64,000 nucleotides of DNA from Candidatus Melainabacteria bacterium (GCA_902168245.1 CABHPA010000053.1:62001-126000), one strand, 5' to 3'. Counted from the stretch's first letter, positions 52,540 through 61,845 are shown. The notes: a model not told the origin generated them from the sequence alone. A program made the numbers and translations.

Positions 52540-53685
52540 ATGTTCCGTTTTCTAAAAAATCGCATTGTTCCCGGATCGAGAGCCCTCCAAGTAGCCAAGA
52601 ACTTCAGCATTCCCCTGGATGCCTTTGCCACTACTGGCGAGCGGGATGCCATTCTGGCCTCCTCCGGTATGGGAAAGTCTTATTTGACCGGCGTTCTTCT
52701 GGAAGAAACGCTGGAAAACGGCTGCCTGGTTTGCGTGATTGATCCGGAAGGCGAGCATTTTACGCTGGCCGCCCGCTATCCTATGCTGATTATTGGCGGG
52801 GAACACGGCAGCCTGCCGATGGAAGAGGACGCAATCGACCTTTATATAGAGGCCATGCTGCAAAACCGGCTTTCCGCCGTGTTTGACCTGTCCGAGTACC
52901 TCGACGAGGAACAGCAGCATTTGTATGGCCTGATTGTGGATTCCCTGTTCCATGCCGAGCAGAAGTACCGCACCAAGATTCGTCTGGTGGTGGAAGAGGC
53001 CCAGATTTACGCCCCCCAGCGAATGGCCGCCACATCGGTCAAAAAGGGCAAGAAAAAAACCATGGATCCGGTGCAGGCCTCCCAAAAAATCGCCAAGCGG
53101 GGCCGAAAGCGGGCCATCGATAGCTTATGGGCCACCCAACGCCCGGCCAGCTTAAACAAAGACATTTTGAGCCAGTGCAATCGGTTCTGGTTCGGCGGGA
53201 TTCAGTCCGAGCAGGATTACAAGGCCATTAAGCCGTTCCTGAACGAGGCTGGCATTTCTTTTGCCGCCATTAAGGCGTTAAAGCCCGGCGAGTTTTACTA
53301 CTACGCCAAGGGCGAAACAGTCCCAATCAAGGTGAGAAAGCGCCACTGCAAACATGCAGGCGCCACGCCGGAAGCGGGACAGAACTTTCACGCCGCCGCA
53401 GACACCGAACTGGAAGGCGCCATGAAGGCGCTGATGCAGGAAGTAAACCGGCGCACCGTGCAAAAACGGGAAGAAGACTCCGAAATTACCCGCCTGAAAG
53501 CGGTGATTCGCGACCTGGAGCATGAGAATAAAAAACTGGCCAAAGAACTGGAAGAAGAGCGCATGGCCACCAAGGTAATTGAGCGACTTGGCTCCTCACC
53601 CGCCTCCTCCTCGCCGCGCCCGTTGAGAAAATCTCGCTTGGCGGATTTGGAAAAGCCGGAACCGGAAAAAATCCTGCTGGATTAA
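52540..53685 (+). CDS. HerA/DUF87-type ATPase with C-terminal coiled coil
   Basis: This is a 381-residue P-loop ATPase. Walker A is ASSGMGKSYL (about 41-50), following the FSIPLDAF strand that commonly precedes it in HerA-like ATPases. Walker B is RLVVEEAQIYAP (about 148-159), and SLWATQRPASLNKDILSQC is the conserved arginine-finger region. Residues 300-345 form a Glu/Lys-rich coiled coil, and the tail is Ser/Pro-rich. Such ATPases pump or remodel DNA, but no NurA nuclease or defence partner is adjacent. The ATG at 52540 is chosen. The frame is open upstream to a TTG at 52363, and those residues lack a family match. Confidence 0.8.
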   Translation: MFRFLKNRIVPGSRALQVAKNFSIPLDAFATTGERDAILASSGMGKSYLTGVLLEETLENGCLVCVIDPEGEHFTLAARYPMLIIGGEHGSLPMEEDAIDLYIEAMLQNRLSAVFDLSEYLDEEQQHLYGLIVDSLFHAEQKYRTKIRLVVEEAQIYAPQRMAATSVKKGKKKTMDPVQASQKIAKRGRKRAIDSLWATQRPASLNKDILSQCNRFWFGGIQSEQDYKAIKPFLNEAGISFAAIKALKPGEFYYYAKGETVPIKVRKRHCKHAGATPEAGQNFHAAADTELEGAMKALMQEVNRRTVQKREEDSEITRLKAVIRDLEHENKKLAKELEEERMATKVIERLGSSPASSSPRPLRKSRLADLEKPEPEKILLD

Positions 53686-53803
53686 CTTTTACAGTCCGTG
53701 TAAGTCAACGGCCTATCTTCCGGCTCATGTATGGAAGCAAACCCATGCCGCTTACTTGCTGAATGGCGACGCCTCCCGTAGAATAGAGGCATTATCTATC
53801 GTC

Positions 53804-53887
53804 GGGCGAGTGGCGAAATGGTAGACGCGCTGGTCTTAGGAGCCAGTGGAGCAATCTGTGAGAGTTCGAGTCTCTCCTCGCCCACCA
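53804..53887 (+). tRNA. tRNA-Leu(UAG), CCA encoded
   Basis: The acceptor GGGCGAG pairs with CTCGCCC, followed by A-CCA. The anticodon loop CTTAGGA sits in a CTGGT/GCCAG stem. The long variable arm TGGAGCAATCTGTG is typical of tRNA-Leu. Confidence 0.97.
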
Positions 53888-53987
53888 TCCCTCCCCAAAG
53901 TCCACCGCCGGGTCGTGTAACCGGACACCTTTTTTCGTAGTCAACCCTTTACGCAAACCACTCTCATCGGCCAAAACGGGCCGATAT

Positions 53988-54015
53988 TAAAGTTTAAAGT
54001 AGTAAAAGCCGATAT
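53988..54015 (+). promoter_or_regulatory. sigma28/SigD-type promoter candidate before the prepilin gene
   Basis: TAAAGTTT, 12 bases, then GCCGATAT. Both halves match the flagellar/motility sigma factor consensus (TAAAGTTT, GCCGATAA), with one extra base in the spacer. It ends 32 bases before the TTG start at 54048. Confidence 0.6.
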
Positions 54016-54047
54016 TTGGTTCATACAGTTGCTTTAGGAGGCAATTC

Positions 54048-54632
54048 TTGAAGCAGTTATCCAAGTCACCACACATGGGCTTCACTTTGGCGGAGCTGTT
54101 AATCTCTTTGGCCATTTTGGGCGTTATTGCCACGTTTACTATCCCCAAAATCATCTCCAGCCAGCAGCTCGTCCAAAAAAACAGCATTATGAAAGAAACG
54201 GCGGCTATGATCGCCGCCGCCTACCAACAGGCGCAAGTGAATGGCCTTGTAAGTTCCAGCACCCAATTGCATGACCTAACCCCGTATTTTAACTACGTTT
54301 CCGTGGATACCTCCTCCACCATTGATGATCATGTGGGCTATGGATCGTTGTCCTGCACCGGCGGGGTTCCCTGTTACCGATTGCACAACGGCGCGCTGCT
54401 GATGGACAGGGCCGGTTTTAGCGGTACCGCCAGCACCAACGTGATGGTAATGCACCTGGATATGGAGGGCACCTACAGCGGCAGCACCACAGGGAACGAA
54501 AAATCAGTTCAGCTCATTCTTTTCTACAATGGCCGAATCGCGTCCAGAGGACAGGTACAAACAGGATTCACCTCCTCACTTGGCTCATGGGCGGTAGATT
54601 CCAACGCAGACCCTCCCTGGGTGAGTTGGTAA
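54048..54632 (+). CDS. type IV prepilin / pseudopilin
   Basis: This 194-residue protein has a class III leader. A short basic start ends in HMGFTLAELLISLAILGVIATFTIPKI, with the Gly-Phe cleavage site and the Glu at +5 of the mature protein. The rest is a Ser/Thr-rich globular domain with two close cysteines (LSCTGGVPC). It would be processed by the prepilin peptidase and built into a type IV pilus or type II secretion pseudopilus. The start is TTG, supported by AGGAGG at the right distance. A sigma28-like promoter lies upstream. Confidence 0.9.
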   Translation: MKQLSKSPHMGFTLAELLISLAILGVIATFTIPKIISSQQLVQKNSIMKETAAMIAAAYQQAQVNGLVSSSTQLHDLTPYFNYVSVDTSSTIDDHVGYGSLSCTGGVPCYRLHNGALLMDRAGFSGTASTNVMVMHLDMEGTYSGSTTGNEKSVQLILFYNGRIASRGQVQTGFTSSLGSWAVDSNADPPWVSW

Positions 54633-55429
54633 ATACACTGAACCGGATGAGTTCAGTTTGCATGTCTGCTGTCACCACGCTGGCGCTGGGCACCTTGTTT
54701 ACCACCTCTCGATAATACAACAGGCTCGGATGCCGGTTCCGTTCTTTGCGCAAGTTCTGCTGGCAGTTAATTTTGCAGCGCGTAGGCGGGTTTCAACGGA
54801 ATTCCCTCTTCTACAGGCTTGCGGACTGAGGGAAAAAGCCTCGTTACCACCCGCTTACCGAAACGCACCAAGGGGTTCCTCAATCACATGGTTGCAGCAA
54901 TAACCCAGCCCGGTGGCAATAGGCCGATCAGCACCATCAACAAGTTACAGGCCAGGGGATACATGGTCGGCAACCATTACCGCCGCCAGACTGCAAAGCG
55001 ATTCCAAACGGGAGATAAACCCATAATTTTTATAGGGGAAAGCCGATTCCAAGAAAAAGTCTCGGATAACGATATGTTCCCACTTAGCTGTCAGTAACCC
55101 AATGAGTATAGGATTACACCAAACAAACCACAGCCAAGTGGAAGTCGCCACAAAGCCGCTCAAACCATGGGCATTTGCATACCGAATTTGACAAAACCAC
55201 AAATTCGGGATATTACATGTCAGATTCATCACTCAATACATTGTATTTACACTCAGATACAAGAACAGCCAGACACGTAAGAGCCTCACCCGAACTCCCG
55301 TGAGGCACACTCGCCAATATGATTCATTCTTTACAAATCAGAACAATGCCTTTCTTCATTTTTCAAAAGCTGAGATTCTTCATTTCAGCGGAACAATGAG
55401 GCTGGCTCCGAATAAAGGTAATATTGTCA
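54633..55429 (+). other. about 800-bp region without a convincing gene
   Basis: Several short open frames exist on both strands, but none has a good ribosome-binding site, a family pattern or normal composition. An inverted repeat GCCTCAC/GTGAGGC near 55286-55304 has no T tract. The stretch may hold decayed coding sequence or an unrecognised RNA. I cannot support either. Confidence 0.4.
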
Positions 55430-56458
55430 ATGCTATTGCTCCAATCCATTCACCAAAACGCGCGTCTTGCAAAACCCTCCCAGAACGCCCAACCGCCCCA
55501 ACCGTTGATTTCTCCTCTCAGGTTTGAGCACACGTCCAACTCACTTTTCAGCGGACACGACGGTTTTTACAGGACAGCAAAGACACCGCCGAAACCTGCC
55601 CAGACCCATAAGCCCCCCGTTCGCTTTGGCAGCCATCAAAGCGATTGGCAAGTGGCGCATGTACTCCACAACATGCCAGAGCAAGACGTACAAAGGCTGA
55701 GCGATTTTTTCAGGATCTTAATGACCTCGAACGAAACACCGATTGGCTACACCATGTTTGGGGATAAGCCCATGTCGTTTGTCGAATTCGATGAAATAGA
55801 AGAGACGGGCCTCAATACGCTTTACCCAACCTGGCAACAATACCAGAACCAGATTCCTTCGGATAATCTCTGCTTCAGGCTTGAAAAAGACGCCGACGAC
55901 GACGAAGCCACTCCCAACATATTTATTATCAACAAGGCTGAATTCAAAAAAACAATTTCAATGCATTTAGATAAGTTCCAAAAGGTTCTGGGTAAGAATA
56001 TAACCCCTGAGAGACTTCTGGATTCAATCCTAAGTGATGACTCGAATATACTTGAGAATAAGCTGAACGGCTCCGAGGAATTGCTCGGTCTATTGCTTGG
56101 TCTCACGGAACGAGACGTTCAGCAGCATCAGCTGAAACGCGCTCAAAGAAGTAAACAGTTTGTCCTGTTAAAAGACAAAGGCTATGAACCAAGCAATAAC
56201 AATAATTACAGGCAAGTCGTCTTGCCTCAATCCATCTCGCTCGATCTCGCGGATCCAGGCTCGCTGGGTTTGTTACGGCATTGGAAACTACAGCAGCCTA
56301 TGCTGCAAAGTATTGTAGACATCCAGGATGATCGTCAGTTCTTAAGCCTGGTTTTGCGTAAATGGGCCGATGCCAGCACCATTGTTGAGACATCTCCCAA
56401 TCACGCCTCCCCCAAGGAACCCTTTAAGCTAAACTCACCCCTTAGAACCCATCGCTAA
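55430..56458 (+). CDS. hypothetical protein with disordered N-terminus
   Basis: I do not recognise this 342-residue protein. The first 65 residues are Pro/Gln/Ser/His-rich and end in KPPVRFGSHQSDW, an F-G motif in the same general place as in other unrecognised proteins here. The rest is a mixed alpha/beta domain: IPSDNLCFRLEKDADDDEAT, a helical stretch with ERLLDSILSDDSNILENKL, and a Lys/Arg-rich region. There is no signal peptide or membrane helix. An ATG at 55430 with AAAGGT upstream is chosen, with TTG at 55424 as alternative. GC is somewhat low. It is a candidate exported protein on context only. Confidence 0.66.
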   Translation: MLLLQSIHQNARLAKPSQNAQPPQPLISPLRFEHTSNSLFSGHDGFYRTAKTPPKPAQTHKPPVRFGSHQSDWQVAHVLHNMPEQDVQRLSDFFRILMTSNETPIGYTMFGDKPMSFVEFDEIEETGLNTLYPTWQQYQNQIPSDNLCFRLEKDADDDEATPNIFIINKAEFKKTISMHLDKFQKVLGKNITPERLLDSILSDDSNILENKLNGSEELLGLLLGLTERDVQQHQLKRAQRSKQFVLLKDKGYEPSNNNNYRQVVLPQSISLDLADPGSLGLLRHWKLQQPMLQSIVDIQDDRQFLSLVLRKWADASTIVETSPNHASPKEPFKLNSPLRTHR

Positions 56459-56541
56459 TAAGTTTACAGCAGAAGGGTTGCGGTCTTACTGAAACCCGAT
56501 TGACTTGAACCCGGTTTAGGGAGGCGGATTCGTAACGCCTA

Positions 56542-58443
56542 TTAGCAGGAATCTGCCGTACTCTCTCCAATCGACAGGCAGCGAATGCCTTCCAGGGCCA
56601 TTCGGGATTCCTCGTAGTCGGGCTTCAGGCTCAGGGCTTCCTCGTAAGCCTGACGAGCCTGGGGCCACTGGTTCAGTTTCTCATGGCAACGGCCTTTCAG
56701 GTAGCAGTATTCCCAACGGTATTCCGCATAGCCTTTCATGGCCTCTTCCAGGTAATGCAGGCTTTTTTCCTGAAGGTTGAGATGATAATAAATTTCGGCG
56801 AACCAGTAGGGTAAATTACGCTCGCCCCTGTAAAAGTAATACTTTTCGCCACAAAGCTCCATCAGTCGCAGCAAATCATGCTTTTCCTCCAGGGTGGCCG
56901 AAGGCAGAAAATCCACAATTTGCCGGGCAAAGCCGCAGAACACGCGCGGATCGCATAGGCTAACCCGTAAAAAGGCCAACAGGCGAGAAAGCCCATTGCC
57001 TTCATCCGGTAAAATACGGGCAATAGAAGAAATAGGGTTGGCCATATTCAGTTGACGATCAAAGTAATATTTCATGCGCTCCATGGGAACGCCCTGCTTG
57101 CGGGTGGCGATACAGCACACCGTTTGCACACTGACGCCCCAATTGGCGGAAGGGAAATACACGCCGCCCTGGTTCGCAAAATAACGGCCAATGGCATCGT
57201 AGTTCACCATGTAGGAAAACGAACCGTGCGCCGCAAAATCGTGCCGGTTATACAACAGCATATGCTCCTTGGCGGCAAACGCCTTATCGGAAGATAACAG
57301 CACCAGATTGCCGTTGGACAGGGTTTGCAGGTTGCGAATCACCCGCAGCGCCCCGACCGGAAAAATAATGGTGCCGTTTTTAACGGTATCCTTATATTCC
57401 TGAAGAATCCCGTTAAAGGACAACTGATCATAATAATGCCCCGGCGAAACATCCTGGTAACGGTACCGGGCCTTGATTTCAGAGAAGGGTGGAGGGTCGT
57501 CGGTTGGCGGTAAACTGCCGTTTTCCGGCAACTGTCGCGCCAGCGTCACCAGGCCTTCCTGCAGTGTGTGGTTAGACACTCGGAAAATATCCTGACGAAT
57601 GGAGTCAAAGAAGTAATTGGCAATGGCAATGAGAGGATTGTGTATCGATTGGGCGGAAAGCTTTTTACCGCTGTGCAGCAAGTGCAGCGAAGTCTCTTCT
57701 TCCGGGCGGAACACCGCGAAATCCAGCATGCCTTTTTCAATGTAGGGCTGGAACTTTTCGTGCTGTCGCCAGTAATTCAGGTTATTTTCGGTAAAATCGG
57801 TCATAATATACCGAATTTCAAGATCCTTCAGCCGGGAGAAATAGGCCAGCTTGGCTTCCAGTTCTTTCATCAATAAAAAGCTGAAACGCCCGACGCCGGA
57901 AGCCATTTCCACAATATAAACGGGTTCCGCGCGATCCAGGTGCTCATCATAATCTTGCAGAAAATTGATGATCATTTCGCCGTAAGCTTCGGCAATAAAG
58001 GCGCTGGTCGTCACAAAGCAGGGTACAACGCCATCCCAGGCGCTAACCCCCAGACGAGCGTAATACGCTTCGTGCATTTCCCACAAGCACGATTGGGACA
58101 ACCGGGATTCCGGCCCCAATGCATGAAGGCCCGCATCACTACCATCGGCATCTTGCGTCAGCAATTGCTTGGCATCCAGACTATCAACGAACGGCGCGTC
58201 CGTTTCATCGCTAAAAAGCTGATCCGTATAATCTTCGCCAAGTGTTTGCTGAATTTGGGCCAGCAGGTTGAAAGAACCGTTCAGGTTTCCTTGTATGGGC
58301 GCACCCTGCAACGGATTACCCGGAGCCGGGTTTTCCGGGGAGATCGGGTTCTTCGGGTCAGCAGGTTCCGGCAAGATTCCCTTGCCGGCAAAAACAGCAG
58401 ATTGACCCTGTGTGGGCTTTGGCTTCTTCTTGAATAAGTGCAT
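56542..58443 (-). CDS. MidA-like SAM-dependent methyltransferase with TPR tail
   Basis: This is a 633-residue protein. Residues 1-70 are disordered and Pro/Asn-rich, with the motif VFAGKGIL at 17-24. The core (about 130-450) resembles the MidA/NDUFAF7 methyltransferase family, with motif I VEMASGVGRFSFLL near 178-192 and an acidic motif DFTENN. The C-terminal 80 residues form TPR helices (YCYLKGRCHEKLNQWPQARQ, AYEEALSLKPDYEES). The methyl acceptor is unknown. The ATG at 58443 is chosen with GAGAG upstream. A TTG at 58485 would overlap the promoter box. Its TGTTTTTAT promoter element ties it to the low-complexity array. Confidence 0.82.
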   Translation of the reverse strand: MHLFKKKPKPTQGQSAVFAGKGILPEPADPKNPISPENPAPGNPLQGAPIQGNLNGSFNLLAQIQQTLGEDYTDQLFSDETDAPFVDSLDAKQLLTQDADGSDAGLHALGPESRLSQSCLWEMHEAYYARLGVSAWDGVVPCFVTTSAFIAEAYGEMIINFLQDYDEHLDRAEPVYIVEMASGVGRFSFLLMKELEAKLAYFSRLKDLEIRYIMTDFTENNLNYWRQHEKFQPYIEKGMLDFAVFRPEEETSLHLLHSGKKLSAQSIHNPLIAIANYFFDSIRQDIFRVSNHTLQEGLVTLARQLPENGSLPPTDDPPPFSEIKARYRYQDVSPGHYYDQLSFNGILQEYKDTVKNGTIIFPVGALRVIRNLQTLSNGNLVLLSSDKAFAAKEHMLLYNRHDFAAHGSFSYMVNYDAIGRYFANQGGVYFPSANWGVSVQTVCCIATRKQGVPMERMKYYFDRQLNMANPISSIARILPDEGNGLSRLLAFLRVSLCDPRVFCGFARQIVDFLPSATLEEKHDLLRLMELCGEKYYFYRGERNLPYWFAEIYYHLNLQEKSLHYLEEAMKGYAEYRWEYCYLKGRCHEKLNQWPQARQAYEEALSLKPDYEESRMALEGIRCLSIGESTADSC

Positions 58444-58475
58444 TGCGCTCTCAAAACATAAATAAGGACAAGAAA

Positions 58476-58497
58476 ATAAAAACAACCAATTATTGCC
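58476..58497 (-). promoter_or_regulatory. array-type promoter box, variant spacing
   Basis: The minus strand has GGCAAT and TGTTTTTAT exactly as in the array, but only 7 nt apart instead of 14. The hexamer at the standard distance is GTAAAC. The start codon lies about 33 bases downstream. Confidence 0.55.
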
Positions 58498-58903
58498 GGT
58501 TTACTTCCGCAGCCCGCTTTGTAACAAAAATATATAAACCCTAGCCGGTTTTATGACTCAAAAATATAGAGTTTCAGGCATTTTACGCCCACTTTTTGGA
58601 AAAAGGCCGAAACATTAAATAGCGCTTACCCTTCAAGAATGGATTGTCTGCCACGGGTTCATTGCCAGTTTTCCCCATCACTCGCCTAGCGAAAGTTAAA
58701 AGCCCCACAGCCCAGCCTTGAACCCAAACGTCATTCAATTCAAACGATACCAACCGCGAAAGTCATCTCGTCTAATCACTTGTGTTGTGAGACCTATTCA
58801 ACCAATCACACGAAACCCTGCCTATTACCTACATGGACAATTGACGAGCTTCCCGGTTTGAGGCTTTCATTTTCGGCAGCCAAGTCCCAACCGGAAGAAA
58901 GCC
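58498..58903 (-). other. 406-bp region without a gene
   Basis: This interval lies downstream of the encapsulated-ferritin gene, where an encapsulin shell gene would usually be found. It contains no open frame of useful length and no clear terminator. Confidence 0.5.
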
Positions 58904-59206
58904 TTACCCGGCTTCCACTTCCACCTCGGTAATCTCGCCTTCAGCAAACAGGTAGGTTCTTAGCTGCTTGTCGAACACCGCATCGTGCCTGCGAATCCAC
59001 TCCAGCACCATACAGGCATGCTCCACCTCCTCGTTACGGTTGTGCAGCAAAATCTTTTTCAACGGTTGGTCATCCGTGGCGTCGGCCCGCTGCTGATACC
59101 AGTCAATCGCCTCCAGTTCCTCCATCAGCGACGTAATGGCCCGGTGCAAATGGATAGTAGCTGGGGTCAGCTTTTCCAACGGCTCATGATACCCTTCGGA
59201 ACTCAT
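58904..59206 (-). CDS. encapsulated ferritin-like protein (EncFtn family)
   Basis: This is a 100-residue ferroxidase-type protein. The family signature is almost complete: SEGYHEP at the start, HRAITSLMEELEAIDWYQQR, then HNRNEEVEHACMVLEWIRR. The Glu residues at 29, 30 and 32 and EExxH at 60-63 supply the di-iron site formed at the dimer interface. In other bacteria this protein is packed inside an encapsulin shell through a C-terminal peptide. Here the chain ends ITEVEVEAG with no such peptide visible, and no shell gene adjoins it. GGAGGG precedes the ATG. Confidence 0.9.
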   Translation of the reverse strand: MSSEGYHEPLEKLTPATIHLHRAITSLMEELEAIDWYQQRADATDDQPLKKILLHNRNEEVEHACMVLEWIRRHDAVFDKQLRTYLFAEGEITEVEVEAG

Positions 59207-59313
59207 TTCAAGCCCTCCTCTTACCGCTCAACGCTATTCAACCAGCAAAGCCAGTCGCCGCCTATTGCCCAATCGAGCCATTGGCGCCGGGCTTGCAACG
59301 GTTTTTCACACAA

Positions 59314-59344
59314 GAAAAAGCCCCCGCCCTTGTGCAGACGGGGG
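59314..59344 (-). terminator. terminator of the VIT/VWA gene
   Basis: A G/C-rich stem CCCCCG/CGGGGG with a 12-base loop is followed by CTTTTTC on the minus strand. Confidence 0.75.
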
Positions 59345-59367
59345 ACGTGGCAAGATAGAACCGGGTC

Positions 59368-61845
59368 TTAGCCGGTTTTCGTAGGCAGGACCTGGTACAC
59401 GCTACGGGAGCCATTGGGGGCTTGCAGCACCACAATCACCTGTTCTCCCAGCGTGAAGTACTGGAGCAGTTCCGGCTTTTCGGCCAGCAACTTAAAGTAG
59501 GCGTCCGAACCAAAGCTCACCTGGATCGGCTTGCCGTCCTGCTTCTCCTCATAGGCGGTATCCGTCCACACGCCGTCTTTAGAGCGCGTAAAAGTTTTGG
59601 AGCCAATGGTTTTCAGGGTTGGCTCAGCGGCCTTGCTTTCCGCAGAGGCAGCCGGGGCAGCCTGGGCCGCATTCAACGCATAGTTGGAGGCTTGGGCCTT
59701 CATCGCTCCCAGCGCCTTGGACAGCTTCACCGCCCCACGGCCACTGGCGGAATCCATGGCGCTTTGGCTGGCCATGGGCGCGGCGGCGGCAGGCATATTC
59801 ATCGCCCCGGCGGGGGATGCGAGAGGGCGTCGATAGTCCTCCCGCTCCACCGAGAGATAAGAGGTATACGGCGTAATAATGCCGTACTGCTTGCTGAGGG
59901 CGATTACTTCATCCTTCAGTTCCTGGTTTTCACCGTTCTGGCGAATGGTGTCCAGCAGGTAGGCAATCCGGCGACCGGCCCACAGGCGCGGCAATTGGCT
60001 ATGTTGGGTGTTGGCGTCCCATTGCAGCGGATAAGAGAATGTTTTAGTCTCCCCACCCACCTTACCGGAGAGTTTAACCGTGCCATGGCCGCTTCCGGCG
60101 TAACGCCCCAACAGAATCACTTCACTCCCGGCAAACAGGTCGCCCAGTTTTTCGGGATAAAGCTTACTCACCTTTAAGCCGGTAAAATCCAGTGTGGCAT
60201 CGGTCAGAACCGGGGCTTCTATCTTTTTATAGAAGGAGGTCATGGCCAGTTCCAGGTTCTCGTTCGGCTCCACAAAGGTGGTGGCCCCATGGTTATGGTC
60301 GGAGAGTTTGCCCAGCAGCACAGCATTGAGATCGTAACCCACCCCAAAGCTGAACAGCTTGGCGTTGTAGGTATTGGCCTGATCCGCCACCTTGACCAAC
60401 CCCTCGGTGTCGGTTATGCCCACGGTCGGTTCCCCATCAGTCAGAAAAATCACGTAGGCGGGGCGCGTGGCGTCATGGTTTTTCAGTTGGGCAAAGCCCT
60501 CTTTCATGGCCGCCTCTATGTTGGTACTGCCCTGGGCTTGCAGAATATCCACGTAATCCAGGGCCAGCCTTTTCTTTTCGGCGTTGGCTGGCAGCAATTC
60601 GCCGCCAAAAAAGGAAACATCGGTATTGAATTGCAGCAGGGCGAAGCGATCATCCGGGTTCAGGCGGTTGATGATAAATTTCAGCGCCTCTTTGGCCTGC
60701 TTAATTTTCTCCCCGCTCATACTGCCGGAAGTATCCACCACCAGCACCACGTCTTTGGGTAGCACTTCCTGCTTTTTAATGGCGTCCGGGGTGCGAACGC
60801 TCATTAAAAAGTACCCGTCCTCGCCCGCGCGCTGAAAATTCAGCGTGTTCAGACTCACGGCGCTGTTATCCTGGCTGAAGTACAGCACAAAGCTCTTTTC
60901 CTGGCGCACTTCATCCGGCTTCAGGGAGAGTTTTACAGTGGCTTTCGTGTTGCCTTGCCGCTCCACTTTGGGATCGTGCGTAGGAGAGTAAATGGTTTTT
61001 AGCGGCTGGGAGGTTTTCAAATCCACATTGAGCGTTAAGCCCGCATTGACCGCTTGCTCTGATGGTTCGTGCGGCACGGCGAGTATTTTGGAAGGGCCAG
61101 CAGAAGGCTTGACCATTCTGATAATACCTGGAGGAACGGGCCTGTGGATAGAACCGCCTGTTTGCGTACCCAGGAAATAGGAATACTTGTACAAGCCCCC
61201 GTCCTGCTTGAGGAGCTGGGTGTAACTGAGACGGATTTGCTTGGTTTCCCCCGCAAAAAACGGCGCGATGGACACCTGGACAGTTTTATCGTCCAGGTAT
61301 TCCAGCAAGCCGGGGTCAATCAGCTTTCGAACGATTTCCTGATAGGTGTTGCGGGCTTCCTGTTTTTCCAGAATCTTGCCTTCCAGCGCCTTGTCGTTCA
61401 CCGTCAGCGTAAAGCTGGAAAAATTGGCATCCGGCGGCAACGGGAACAGGTAACGGGCCTCCAGCGTTTGACCAGAGGTATTTTTATAGGTTTGGGTAAT
61501 GGTGGTGGTGGCAATATTGTCTTTAATGGACGTATCCACGTCGTAATCGCTTAAAGTTACGGAGGCCGCAGGAACCTGGGGCGGCAGAATAATGCGATCT
61601 GGCAGGATAGTAACAGGGGCGGACTCCACCGGCTTTGGGTTTGCAGCCTTTTTGCCCGGCACATAAACACTGAGAGAGGCAGCAGCAGGGCGCACCGCCA
61701 GTTGGACAGCCTCGCGCAGCGGGCCTGGCGCATTAAGCTGGCCTTGCGCCATGGCCTTGCCCACGTAAAGCATTACGCTGAGCGCCAACAGGGAAACGGC
61801 CCATAAAAACCAGCGGGTAAATCGATTAAAACGTGTTTGCACCAT
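59368..61845 (-). CDS. exported VIT and von Willebrand factor A domain protein
   Basis: This is an 825-residue protein. A signal anchor lies at about 13-33. A VIT domain (about 95-230) has DVDTSIKDNIATTTITQTYKN and EARYLFPLPPDANFSSFTL. A VWA domain (about 360-540) has a complete MIDAS metal site (VVDTSGSMSG, later TDGEPTVG). Then come a beta-rich region, a helical region and an Ala/Ser-rich linker before a small C-terminal domain (GVWTDTAYEEKQDGKPIQV). VIT/VWA proteins resemble inter-alpha-trypsin inhibitor heavy chains and act in cell-surface binding, but the partner is unknown. There is no sortase or PEP-CTERM tail. GGGAG precedes the ATG. Confidence 0.9.
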   Translation of the reverse strand: MVQTRFNRFTRWFLWAVSLLALSVMLYVGKAMAQGQLNAPGPLREAVQLAVRPAAASLSVYVPGKKAANPKPVESAPVTILPDRIILPPQVPAASVTLSDYDVDTSIKDNIATTTITQTYKNTSGQTLEARYLFPLPPDANFSSFTLTVNDKALEGKILEKQEARNTYQEIVRKLIDPGLLEYLDDKTVQVSIAPFFAGETKQIRLSYTQLLKQDGGLYKYSYFLGTQTGGSIHRPVPPGIIRMVKPSAGPSKILAVPHEPSEQAVNAGLTLNVDLKTSQPLKTIYSPTHDPKVERQGNTKATVKLSLKPDEVRQEKSFVLYFSQDNSAVSLNTLNFQRAGEDGYFLMSVRTPDAIKKQEVLPKDVVLVVDTSGSMSGEKIKQAKEALKFIINRLNPDDRFALLQFNTDVSFFGGELLPANAEKKRLALDYVDILQAQGSTNIEAAMKEGFAQLKNHDATRPAYVIFLTDGEPTVGITDTEGLVKVADQANTYNAKLFSFGVGYDLNAVLLGKLSDHNHGATTFVEPNENLELAMTSFYKKIEAPVLTDATLDFTGLKVSKLYPEKLGDLFAGSEVILLGRYAGSGHGTVKLSGKVGGETKTFSYPLQWDANTQHSQLPRLWAGRRIAYLLDTIRQNGENQELKDEVIALSKQYGIITPYTSYLSVEREDYRRPLASPAGAMNMPAAAAPMASQSAMDSASGRGAVKLSKALGAMKAQASNYALNAAQAAPAASAESKAAEPTLKTIGSKTFTRSKDGVWTDTAYEEKQDGKPIQVSFGSDAYFKLLAEKPELLQYFTLGEQVIVVLQAPNGSRSVYQVLPTKTG

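Noticed and set aside
54658-55232. Short open frames between the prepilin gene and the 55430 gene
   Set aside because: No ribosome-binding site, implausible composition (Cys/His/Trp-rich), and overlap between frames on both strands.
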